Shown: piece after piece, positions 21,278-29,942 of the stretch | How positions within the stretch are numbered: the first letter of the stretch is position 1 | How the letters are laid out: each line of letters starts with the position of its first letter | Assembly (NCBI GenBank): GCA_020726505.1 | Contig: JAHLEZ010000023.1 | Coordinates: 496,001-560,000, forward strand | DNA length: 64,000 nt | Origin: Leptodontidium sp. MPI-SDFR-AT-0119 | Lineage: Eukaryota > Ascomycota > Leotiomycetes > Helotiales > Leptodontidiaceae | Direction: 5' to 3' | Notes under the pieces: model-generated | The model's database searches: none | Told to the model about the DNA's origin: nothing | What the model saw: only the letters and a program-made list of their open reading frames with translations | Position numbers and translations under genes: made by a program

Positions 21278-22432
21278 GATGACGATTGTGTGACAGGAGA
21301 TAATAGTTGAGGAAGAGATGTGATGGGGTGGAAGAGATGCAAGATGAGGTTATTTCAAGTGGGAGAGGCTCTTCTTATACGTCCATGCTCTGCTGGCGAC
21401 GACGTTTGAGGCTGGTCTGCTTTGCAGTTGAAGGCATTGCATGTTGTCGGCACGAAAGTCGTCTATGCGTTTGTTTGGCCGTGGGCTAGAGGCGGTCATT
21501 CCCCGCTTCACCAAATTGTCGGGTTAGCCTCCGCGTGTTGGTTTAGTGTGATGTCAATCTGGGGCATCTGGGGTAAGAAGCAGCATGGATTTGTCTCCGA
21601 TTTCTCCCCGCAAAATACCCATTCAGGGCTTGTGTTCCTTGACTTTTCAGCCCATTGCGACCTCCAATTGACGGCGGGTTTGAGTGGCGACGAAGTGGCT
21701 TGAATGCTTCGGTTCTGGCATTCCCGCCAGTTTCCCGCCAGATGCGTACGGATGCGGCAATAGATTCTCATGTGCTATCCAATTGACCAATGCAGGAATG
21801 CCGCCGCCGGGTTGACGTTGAATTCCGCTTCAAACCCGCCGCTATATTTTTTGTTAACCTTACATAGCGGAGTTGCCAAGAGCATTTGGAGCTACACTTG
21901 TCCCCTGAAATTTAGCGATTGGAGCTCAGCTTCCTAGGAGAAAATACCAGCCTCCTTCAGTACAACGGTGGTGCGGTCATGACTCGGCTCAGAAAATCGG
22001 GGTTTGCAGGCGTGAAGGGTGTGGCGCATTGTTGATCCTCGAAGGCGGCTTTCAATCCCGCCTCAAAGATGGGAACCAGTGTGGGGAAATGTCTCAAGGC
22101 ACGGCTCTTCGGGTCACACTCGGTGCTGGAATCCAATCAAATAGAACCGAAAATGTTCCAGATCAGAAAACATCCAATGCACACGCAGGCAAGATATCGA
22201 ATCTGTCTGGGGCAGTAGTGGGAAGGCGGGGAACTGTTGACTCGTTTTCCACCTCCGCATACAGCCTTGTTGTTGAAAGGTACATGAATCCTGAGACCTC
22301 ATGGACGAAACCACCTCTCTCATTATACTTGACTCGGGTTCTGAAGGCTGCTTTCGTCTTTTGAATATCTTGTAATAACGAGATTTACTGCTTGACCCCG
22401 CTGTCGTTCCTTACTCTCAGCCCTCCCCAGCC
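21278..22432. promoter_or_regulatory. Divergent regulatory interval between permease and alpha-galactosidase
   Basis: 1,155 bp holding several repeated GC-rich words in otherwise mixed sequence. The 11-mer ggcgggtttga is at 21673-21683, and its exact reverse complement tcaaacccgcc is at 21830-21840. A one-base variant, tcaatcccgcc, is at 22052-22062. The 10-mer ttcccgccag occurs twice at 21721-21730 and 21732-21741. CTGGGG, which fits the CreA consensus SYGGRG, occurs at 21559-21564 and 21568-21573. This is consistent with joint control of both genes and carbon catabolite repression, but no regulator is demonstrated. Confidence 0.55.
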
Positions 22433-24046
22433 ATGGCAAGCATTCGGATAGCCATCTCCCTCGCGGTATTAACTGGGCAAGCGATAGCTGTCAACAATGG
22501 TCTGGCAAGAACTCCTCAAATGGGATGGGTAAGTAGATTTATAGTGAGGGTATCCAACTTCTGACATAATTCCAGAACAATTGGAATTCGCTCGGATGTG
22601 ATGTGTCCGAATCTCTGCTCCTCGATACCTCCAAGACACTCGTTAACTCCGGCCTTCGCGATGTTGGATACAACTATGTAGTCTTGGATGATTGTTGGTC
22701 CGATGAAAGAGACGAAAAGGACTTCTTGAAGGTTGACATGAAGAAGTTCCCAAATGGAATGAATGCCGTGGCAGATGAGATTCATCGGCAAGGGTTATTG
22801 TTTGGGATGTATTCGAGTGCTGGGGAAATGACATGTGCTCGATACGGTATGCAATTCGACCCTGTCTTCGAAAAGTTTCTGACGAATACTTAGCTGGATC
22901 TCTGGATTACGAAACGAACGACGCCACCAGCTTCGCCAAATGGGACGTTGACTACCTCAAATACGACAATTGCTACCACATGGGACGTTTCGGTACTCCG
23001 AAGCTGTCTTTTGACCGGTACAAGGTCATGGCAGACGCTTTGAATGCGACTGGAAGACCTATCCTGTACAGCCTCTGTAATTGGGGCGAGGACTTTAGTC
23101 ACACCTGGGGAATGTCAATTGCCAACTCTTGGAGAATGTCTGGAGACATCTACGATTCCTTCTCCCGTCCCGACGACCTATGTCCATGTACAGATGCTGC
23201 CGATCCACACTGCATTGCGCCAGGATCCCATTGTTCTGTGTTAAGCATAGTGAACAAGGTTGCAGGGTTCGCTGACAGAGGACAACCAGGAGGATGGAAT
23301 GACCTTGATATGTTGGAGGTCGGCAATGGAGGAATGACAGATGACGAGGTTTGTCTCTCCTCCTTTTGGAGCAATGAACTAACACTTGGCAGTACAAAGC
23401 CCATTTCTCTCTGTGGGCAGCGCTCAAGTCCCCACTCCTCATGGGCAACGATCTTCGAACTCTCTCTGCCAATGCATTGACAATTCTCAATAACCCCGCA
23501 GTCATCGCTATCAACCAAGACCCTGAAGGCCGTTCGGTTTCTCGTGTTCGTCGGGACACAGATGCAGCACCAGATAAGTACGGAATTGGAGAAATCCAAG
23601 TATGGAGTGGGTATCTTTACGGTGGAGACCAAGTCGTCCTGCTCTTGAATGCAGGAGGAAAGGATACCCGCATCACTGCCAGTCTTGCCGAGATCTTCTT
23701 ACATGAAGGTCCTGAAGGATCAGCTCCACAAGTACAAGAAGAGTGGGAAGTCTATGATCTGTGGGCTGACAGGATGGATAATATCCTTGGCCAGAAAATC
23801 CTTGATGCCGACGTCAATCAATTGGGGACATTGTTCAAAGACGCCAACTGGTACAACTCGACTGAGCTTCCTTACAAAGATGGATTGAAGAAGAGCGATC
23901 CAAGACTGATGGGCAAGAAGATTGGAAAAATTGCTCCCGGTGGGAGCCTATCTGCTAAAGTAAAGAAGCACTCAGCAGAGATGTTTCGATTAAGAAGTGT
24001 TGGCGAAGGAGGAAAAAGAAAAGTTCATTCGAAAGATGAATTGTAA
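22433..24046 (+). CDS. GH27 alpha-galactosidase with C-terminal KDEL
   Basis: Retaining alpha-galactosidase that removes terminal alpha-linked galactose from melibiose, raffinose or galactomannan. Four exons, 22433-22528, 22576-22846, 22894-23348, 23393-24046, encode 491 residues. Introns are 47, 47 and 44 bp with GTAAGT, GTATGC and GTTTGT donors. Residues 1-20 form a signal peptide. Then come LARTPQMGWNNWNSLGCDVS, VVLDDCW, the nucleophile Asp147 in YLKYDNC, and the acid/base Asp207 in RMSGDIYDS. GGWNDLDMLEVGNGGM follows, then a beta-sandwich C-terminal domain. Unusually, the last residues are basic and end KVHSKDEL, a canonical ER-retrieval signal. The gene is divergent from a sugar permease, together resembling a galactoside-use cassette. 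The catalytic core appears intact. Confidence 0.93.
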
Positions 24047-24831
24047 AATGAATAAGCGGTAGTCGTGCAATACTTAATTTACGCCACGACCGCCGGGTTT
24101 ATCTCTACCTTTAGCTAAATCTATTCGTTTTCCCCGATCCTCTCACTGGTCGCACTGACACAGAGGAAGCTCTGCACACACCGAGGTTAGGCTATTGCCA
24201 ACCCTGGATGCCAATTAATGACGGTCTCGTGTCCATTCTTACAGTCATCGGCAGTTTAAGCGTAGATAGAGAGTATTGCCCAGAGGACAAGAAACGTCTC
24301 TAGACCACCACCTGGGACCATCACCTAACCATGAGCATTCAACACGATAGCTACGAAGGTCTTGTTTTAGACATACTAGCCAGATCAAATCGGCTCTGAG
24401 CCTTTACCGTCGAATATGAAGAGGTGGATTTAGACATTCTCGCACCTCCGAAAGCGCGATAATGTTGGTTCTTTAGGACAGTCAGCTGGGAATTACAGTT
24501 ATAAAAGTTACGGAGTATATCTCCAATTGAGATTATCGTGGTAGCATTGACCTTGCACAATATGAGATGTATTACGAAAGCATTACTATTAGCTACACTG
24601 TGCTTTCGATACTAGCCAAATTCGTCTCCGGTGAAGCGACAACTCTTGAGGTAGGTAAGGTAGGTAGGTTCCTGAGCCTTCGCTCCATGAATGAAAGCCC
24701 TTTCAAAGTCGCTAAACCATTTCAGAACATTAACATTAAGGAAAAGCCGAGCTCGGATTTAAGTAAGCCTTACTTGTATGGGTAGGAAAGCAACTCGCTT
24801 CATCGGAGACGAATTTGGCTAGCCTCAGTTT
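24047..24831. other. AT-rich intergenic flank
   Basis: About 785 bp downstream of the alpha-galactosidase. No gene is seen. Composition drifts AT-rich towards the transposon relic that follows. Confidence 0.4.
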
Positions 24832-25125
24832 ATGCAGGATAAATCTTCTATTCACATTGCGCATTGGTTTGCAGAGCAACGACTGTGGTGTACAGGTTGG
24901 CCGCCCTATTCTCTAGGCCTTAATCCCATCGAAAACGCATAGAACGCGATGAAGTGTTTGGTGTTTGGCATTGAATATGTTCCCTGATATTATGCATATT
25001 GGAAGGAAGTCAGAAGAGGATATACAGAAGGCAGAAGAGTGCTTGAAAGCACCATGGGAAGCTCTGACAATGAGGGTAGATAGATTGATAGATTGATAGA
25101 TTGATTTGCGCATACGTCGTATCAA
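24832..25125 (+). pseudogene. Tc1/mariner-type transposase relic (C-terminal part)
   Basis: Plus-strand translation from 24832 reads MQDKSSIHIAHWFAEQRLW, then TGWPPYSLGLNPIENA followed by a TAG. These match the second catalytic Asp block (normally QDNAxxH) and the WPPYSPDLNPIE block that holds the third acidic residue in Tc1/mariner transposases. The frame is quickly broken by stops. No terminal repeats were found for this copy. It is a different, older element from the one at 25506-26840, since its residues differ throughout. Confidence 0.6.
25077..25105. repeat. Short tandem repeat, tagattga x3
   Basis: Three head-to-tail copies of an 8-bp AT-rich unit with partial units on either side, at the 3' end of the transposase relic. 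No function inferred. Confidence 0.75.
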
Positions 25126-25505
25126 GGGTAATTATCTATTATTTTCTATCTAAGCGCAGACCCCATGTCGTCTGGATGCTTAGCAATGCCGCATTACAAG
25201 ATTTTTCTAGTATTTTATATATCCTATATCCTCCTTATGCTTTAATCACTACTTCATATCTTTCAAGCATTTGCCTAATCAACTCTCTAATTCTATTAAT
25301 TCCAATTAACAAGCCTCGAGTACAAATTCTCGTAGCCTTTTATACTACTTGTAAACCTTTGGATACTGTGACGGTTGGGAGCGCCCAGAGCCTCATTTCC
25401 GGCATTCCGGCTTACCCGAGCTTTACCGAAATTAGACGAGCCCATAGCGTTCCCCCTTTGCATATAGAGCTCTTCTCTCCTTACCTTCTTTCCTGCCTAG
25501 TTGTA

Positions 25506-25542
25506 AGAGTTGCGGCCATTGCTCCCGGGCACCTTAAGCGAG
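25506..25542. repeat. Left terminal inverted repeat of the Tc1/mariner element
   Basis: 37 bp beginning agagttgcggcc, exact reverse complement of 26804-26840, adjacent to the TA target site. Confidence 0.95.
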
Positions 25543-25625
25543 CCCCATCAAAATCAGACTCAATATTCAAGAAATCACAACACAATCAAAAATTAATAAA
25601 ATTGACTCGAAATTAAAACAGTATT

Positions 25626-26718
25626 TTAATGAACAGTAGCTAGACCCTTTACTTTAATTACATCCTCTAATTTACAAGTCAATCTCTCGGTATAAGGCCG
25701 AAAGTCACGTGGATCGACTTGGTCCCAAAGCTTTTGGATCTCTACTTTTAACTCGTCGAGAGAAGTCGGCACAAACGGCAATTTCTTTAGCTCTTCTTTC
25801 ATCCATCGCCAGACCTTTTCGATTGGGTTCAAATCAGGTGAAGAAGGAGGCCAATTAAACCCTCGAATGCCGTGCTCGAGTCGAGGTAATCGAGCATATC
25901 CCAAATGAACCTTAGCTCCGTCTTCCATAAAGATATACTCAGGTCCTAATTCGTCAAACTTCGGGAAAACAACCGGTTCGAGTACCTGATGAAGGTAGGC
26001 TTTCGAGTTAATTCCCTTTGCCCCTGGTTCCTTCTCTAAAAAGACTAATTTCGATTTCCAATCCCAGCCAAGAGCTCCCCAGATTATTACCGATACTCGT
26101 CCTGATCGATAAACGGATTTAATACAATCAGGACAGCGCTTTTCATCGACCCTTCGAGTAACCCAGATTCGACCAGTCTTTCCAAGCTCGAATATAGACT
26201 CATCACTCCAAATAACCTTCCTCCAATCCCCTCCATTCGGTTGACTTGCTGCCCAATCCGAAGTACCCCACCAGCGATGCGAAAACGCGAAATCAAGCCG
26301 TTTTTTAGCTTGCTTTCGAGAGATAAAGGGCCTTGGACAAGCTATACATCTTCGATAGCCTGCACGGCGTAGTGCTCGTCGAATTGTACGGACCGAAGCT
26401 TGAATATTCAAGTGAGCTTTGACCACCTCGAGAGATAACCGACGAGTCGACCAATTTTTTGCTACGTAGCGAATAATTCGACGAATCAAACGATTAGATA
26501 TCAAGTTTTGCTTCATGGCTTTCCCTTTCCGTTGAGTACGAGATGATTTAGCTTGAATCTATCGTTGTATCGTGGTTCGTGGTACACCTGTTTGTCGCTT
26601 AATCTCGGGAACCGAATTTCCGGCTTTCCATAAAGATCGTACTGTTGACCGCGCAGGAGTACTCCATTCGCTTTGAGGTGCCTTTCGCCAAGAGGGAGAA
26701 TAAAGTTGAGAGTCTATT
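25626..26718 (-). pseudogene. Tc1/mariner transposase with in-frame stop
   Basis: The open part, 26516-25626, encodes 296 residues with the DD(E/D) catalytic pattern: VIWSDESIFEL, then YIFMEDGAKVHLGYA, then WPPSSPDLNPIEKVWRWMKE. The N-terminal half of the DNA-binding region lies further upstream in the same frame (STPARSTVRSLWKAGNSVPE, then GVPRTTIQR). A TAG at 26559-26561 separates it from IQAKSSRTQRKGKAMKQ. No ATG was found at the head of that upstream frame. Either the copy is broken at the helix-turn-helix, or translation begins at 26516 and lacks the first DNA-binding module. The catalytic acidic residues are intact. Confidence 0.8.
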
Positions 26719-26803
26719 TCGAGTTTGAAGATATTCTATAAGAGAATCGTAAAGATATAGATATTTTAAGAGAAGGTACTAGAAATTTGGATGCGGGGCA
26801 GAC

Positions 26804-26840
26804 CTCGCTTAAGGTGCCCGGGAGCAATGGCCGCAACTCT
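26804..26840. repeat. Right terminal inverted repeat of the Tc1/mariner element
   Basis: 37 bp ending ggccgcaactct, perfectly inverted relative to 25506-25542 and followed by the TA target duplicate at 26841-26842. Confidence 0.95.
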
Positions 26841-26842
26841 TA

Positions 26843-28108
26843 GATTCTAAGAGACTCTTGTTATCTTCATATATTGTGTATTGATATGTGAGGCCGCTGT
26901 CACACGTGATTACTGTCCTTCCAGAGCAAGCGTCACAGATACTTCCTCTTGATATTATCCTTTATATCGATCGTCCCAATTATCAATTGAATTCAAATCA
27001 GGATTATTCAGGAGCTAATCAATCGGCTCAATTCAAATTACTTCAAAAACCGAACGAGTAAACGCAAAAGCGTGACCTTTTGCCTTATCTTATTAAAACT
27101 AAAGCTGAGTGTATTATTGAAGAATCTCTTGAACTCCTTTTCCAGACGTTACAAGGTTGGTCTCGACTGTGGGTGTTCCGTTGGCGCATTCCCACGCCCC
27201 ACATACCGCTTCAGGTCGGTGATCTGGTCTGATTTGAACCTGCGTAGTGTGTAGCCGAATCCGCTTTGGTTGGGGACCCCCCAATCCTGTTCTCCAAATA
27301 AACGCCAGATATTTCGGCCGATTTAGTCAAAGTCACACCTCAAGAAAGCCAGCCTCTTTCTCTTTTCTTTTCCTGCAAATAAGTTTCGCATTGGTGGCAG
27401 TCGACTTCCAGGTGTACAGTAGCAGGCTTGAGTGGTCCCCTTCCACTCAGCCACCAAAAGTCGGGATGTGGAGATGTCTTCCGCTGCCGACCACCTGCTT
27501 GGAGCTGAGCCGATCAGGCGCGATCTACGGGAAGAGGGTGTTGCATTCGGATCGGCGAGTCGAGGCATTATCCTCCCTTGTCGGGGTAAAAAGGGGGAAA
27601 GGGGGGTCGTATTTGAGTACCGAACATTGAATGACGGTACTGAGCAGCCCGCACAATAACAAGTGCTACCTGCCATCAGGAGGCATACCAGCCAGTGCTC
27701 TTGCGGAATCATGGAATCATTCTCTGGAAACCCATGTTTATCTCGGAAGTAACACGTGGCCATCATTGCTTTTATTCTGCACCAACCGCCTTCAAAAAGC
27801 AAATCTCATCACGGGGAAGTGGTTCCTGGGGACGCGGTGTCGATTGGTAACGAGGTGGAGGATTGATTGGCCCACGGAAAACGTGGCACTCAAGCCACAC
27901 GACCCTTTCCAGGCTGTCGCGACGCATTTGTAGTCAGCGGTGGCCGCAAGTTCCATGAGCCGGGATTTAGCTCAAGATTCGGGGCGTTCCTCGGATGTAT
28001 GTAAGGCGGGTTGTCGCTGCAAGATGTTGAGGTTCAGTTGGCACTGCTCATACTCACACTATTCTCGAATGTGCTTCTAAGAAATGTAGTCAGAACTGCT
28101 TTGGAAAT
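26843..28108. other. Intergenic, no supported gene
   Basis: 1.27 kb. The first ~250 bp are AT-rich and may be older transposon debris, but I could not align them to a family. The 27.3-27.9 kb part has overlapping ORFs on both strands without recognisable content. Confidence 0.4.
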
Positions 28109-29180
28109 ATGTCGACGACTCAGCAGGTCTCACAGGTTGGGACGAATGCTATCCCCGGGGCCATTGGCGTTTCGTTCTTGTTCGCGACAGCCCTGTTCAC
28201 GTACGGCACCCGCGTGTGGAACCGGGTTCGTCCTACTTTCCAGCTGTCCATTATCGACTACATAATTACTGCAGCTCTTGTAAGTACCCAGACCTGCGCT
28301 GGTGGATGCTATGCTAACATCCTCTCCAGCTTAGCGAAGTGATAGTCCTCGCCTGCCAGTTCAAAGCCATAGCCCTCGGGTTCGGAAACCCTATGTCCAC
28401 CATTTCGCCAGCGACCCTGGTGCTGATAAACAAATACTTTTTCCCACTGGGCCTTTTTGGGTTCTGGGCATCCTCTCTAGCCAGGATATCGATCGGGGGC
28501 ATGCTTCTCCGCTTCGAGATATCAAAGGCATGGAAAGTGATTGTCTGGATCGCGATTGCCATCCAGATCGCCATGCCAATCGCAGCCAACACCTTCATGC
28601 TCCTCCAGTGCCGCCCGATACGTGCTATGTGGGAACAAGTGCCCGATGCTGTCTGCTGGTCACCTGGGAAATCACAAAGTTTCGGCTACATATATTCAGG
28701 TTCGCATTCGCCCGACTGGCACTTTCTGCCACAATAAGTACTAACATGTCGCAAGTCGTGGGCGTCACAAGCGATCTCGTCTTTGCCATCATGCCCATGT
28801 TCTTCATCTGGACACTCCACCGACCCACCATCGAGCGAGCTCTCGTCAGCGCACTGATGGCTCTCGGGCTCCTCGCCGCAGTCGCCGGGCTTTTCAAAGT
28901 GTACTACATCAAGTTCTGGGACCCGCGCAACACTGCTACGCTCCGGGATTGGATGCCGCTGTTCTGGTGGTATCGAGTCGAGGAGATCGGCTTGATTGCT
29001 GCCTCGTGTGCGCCGTTCGTTAAACCGCTTATGGCGAGGATTCTTGGGCGATTTGGTGCGCCGGCGTTTCGGTTTGCAACTATTGGGCTCAATACTGTTG
29101 AAGGTAGTGAGGGGCCTTCGTATGATGCGTCGAATAATAAGTCAGACCAGGCAGTGCATGTTCGGGCGGACGCGGTTTGA
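28109..29180 (+). CDS. Rhodopsin-domain (PTH11/SAT4-like) integral membrane protein 2
   Basis: Second member of the fungal rhodopsin-domain family in the window. Three exons, 28109-28279, 28330-28699, 28756-29180, encode 321 residues. Intron 1 (50 bp) has GTAAGT/CCAG. Intron 2 (56 bp, 28700-28755) has a GTTCGC donor, a perfect TACTAAC branch point at 28738-28744 and a CAAG acceptor. This join gives FGYIYSVVGVTSDLVFAIMP, the expected start of helix 5. Hydrophobic helices span roughly residues 17-250. The C-tail is short and polar. The region ISIGGMLLRFE and FKVYYIKFWDPRN are typical loop segments. Ligand and function are unknown. Confidence 0.85.
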
Positions 29181-29942
29181 TTGGCGTTGAGAGTCGATAA
29201 AGAAGGATCGGTTCCAGCTGATAGGGTGGTGTATGTAAAGTCTCCTTTTGTCTTTTTATTTGTTCATTGAGATTGCGAACTTGTTATTGCAGCTCGAACA
29301 TGTTTTTGATAGGTAGTTTGTGACGGTACCAGAGCATGAACGAGGTCGAATGCGACTTGAGTGATGTGATTGTTTACAAGGAAGAAAGAGATTCGTACTT
29401 CAACCGCCACTATGAAGACATCTCATCGATGCTAGCAAGCGATCTGCCAGTCGCTGGTGGATTGTTTGAAAGTGTCCATTGTCCGTCAGGGTAGGAATGA
29501 GAAAGCCAGCACACAACGGCTCTGCTACTTGAGTTGATCTTCATGTTGTCATCCCGGTGGGCACTTCGATTGTAGTCTGTCTGCTGAATTATTTGGATAA
29601 GACGTAGAGGCGGGATACTCTTGATATGGAGCTTTGGGGTGCTCTTCGATTGCTCTTAACAGCAGGGCCAATGTTGATGATACCAGCGGCGGATGGCGGT
29701 AAGGTGGTTGTAGTAGAATACGTAACGAGCCTGGGTTCCAAAGTCCTGTGTTTTTAACGACACTTTCAGGTCCTACCCAACCTGTCGTCATCTTTACTAC
29801 AACAAAACAAAACAACCACATATTATGTAGTCTTGCAACTCACAAATATCGTAAATGAACAGCTCTTGTTAACTAAAATCTAATTAAAATTTTAATTTTC
29901 TTGAAAATCAAATACCAAGAATATGCTTGAGCGGTGGGTTTG
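29181..29942. other. Intergenic between convergent genes
   Basis: About 760 bp of 3'-flank sequence, AT-rich near 29.85 kb. No gene is seen. Confidence 0.45.

Larger units (their letters stand above)
25506..26840 (-). mobile_element. Tc1/mariner-superfamily DNA transposon, 1,335 bp, near complete
   Basis: A transposase gene on the minus strand is enclosed by perfect 37-bp terminal inverted repeats at 25506-25542 and 26804-26840. TA dinucleotides at 25504-25505 and 26841-26842 are the expected target-site duplication. Total length and single-gene structure fit a compact Tc1/mariner element. The perfect repeats suggest recent insertion. The transposase frame carries an in-frame TAG, so this copy may depend on transposase made elsewhere. 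Confidence 0.92.

Noticed and set aside
21278..22432. Possible small gene in the divergent promoter (ORFs at 21422-21703 and 22029-22364)
   Set aside because: The ORFs are Gly/Arg/Trp-rich readings of GC-rich repeats with no family match; regulatory DNA is the simpler explanation.
27323..27802. Minus-strand ORF of 159 codons
   Set aside because: It is the shadow of overlapping ORFs on the other strand, with no recognisable content or consistent hydrophobic pattern.
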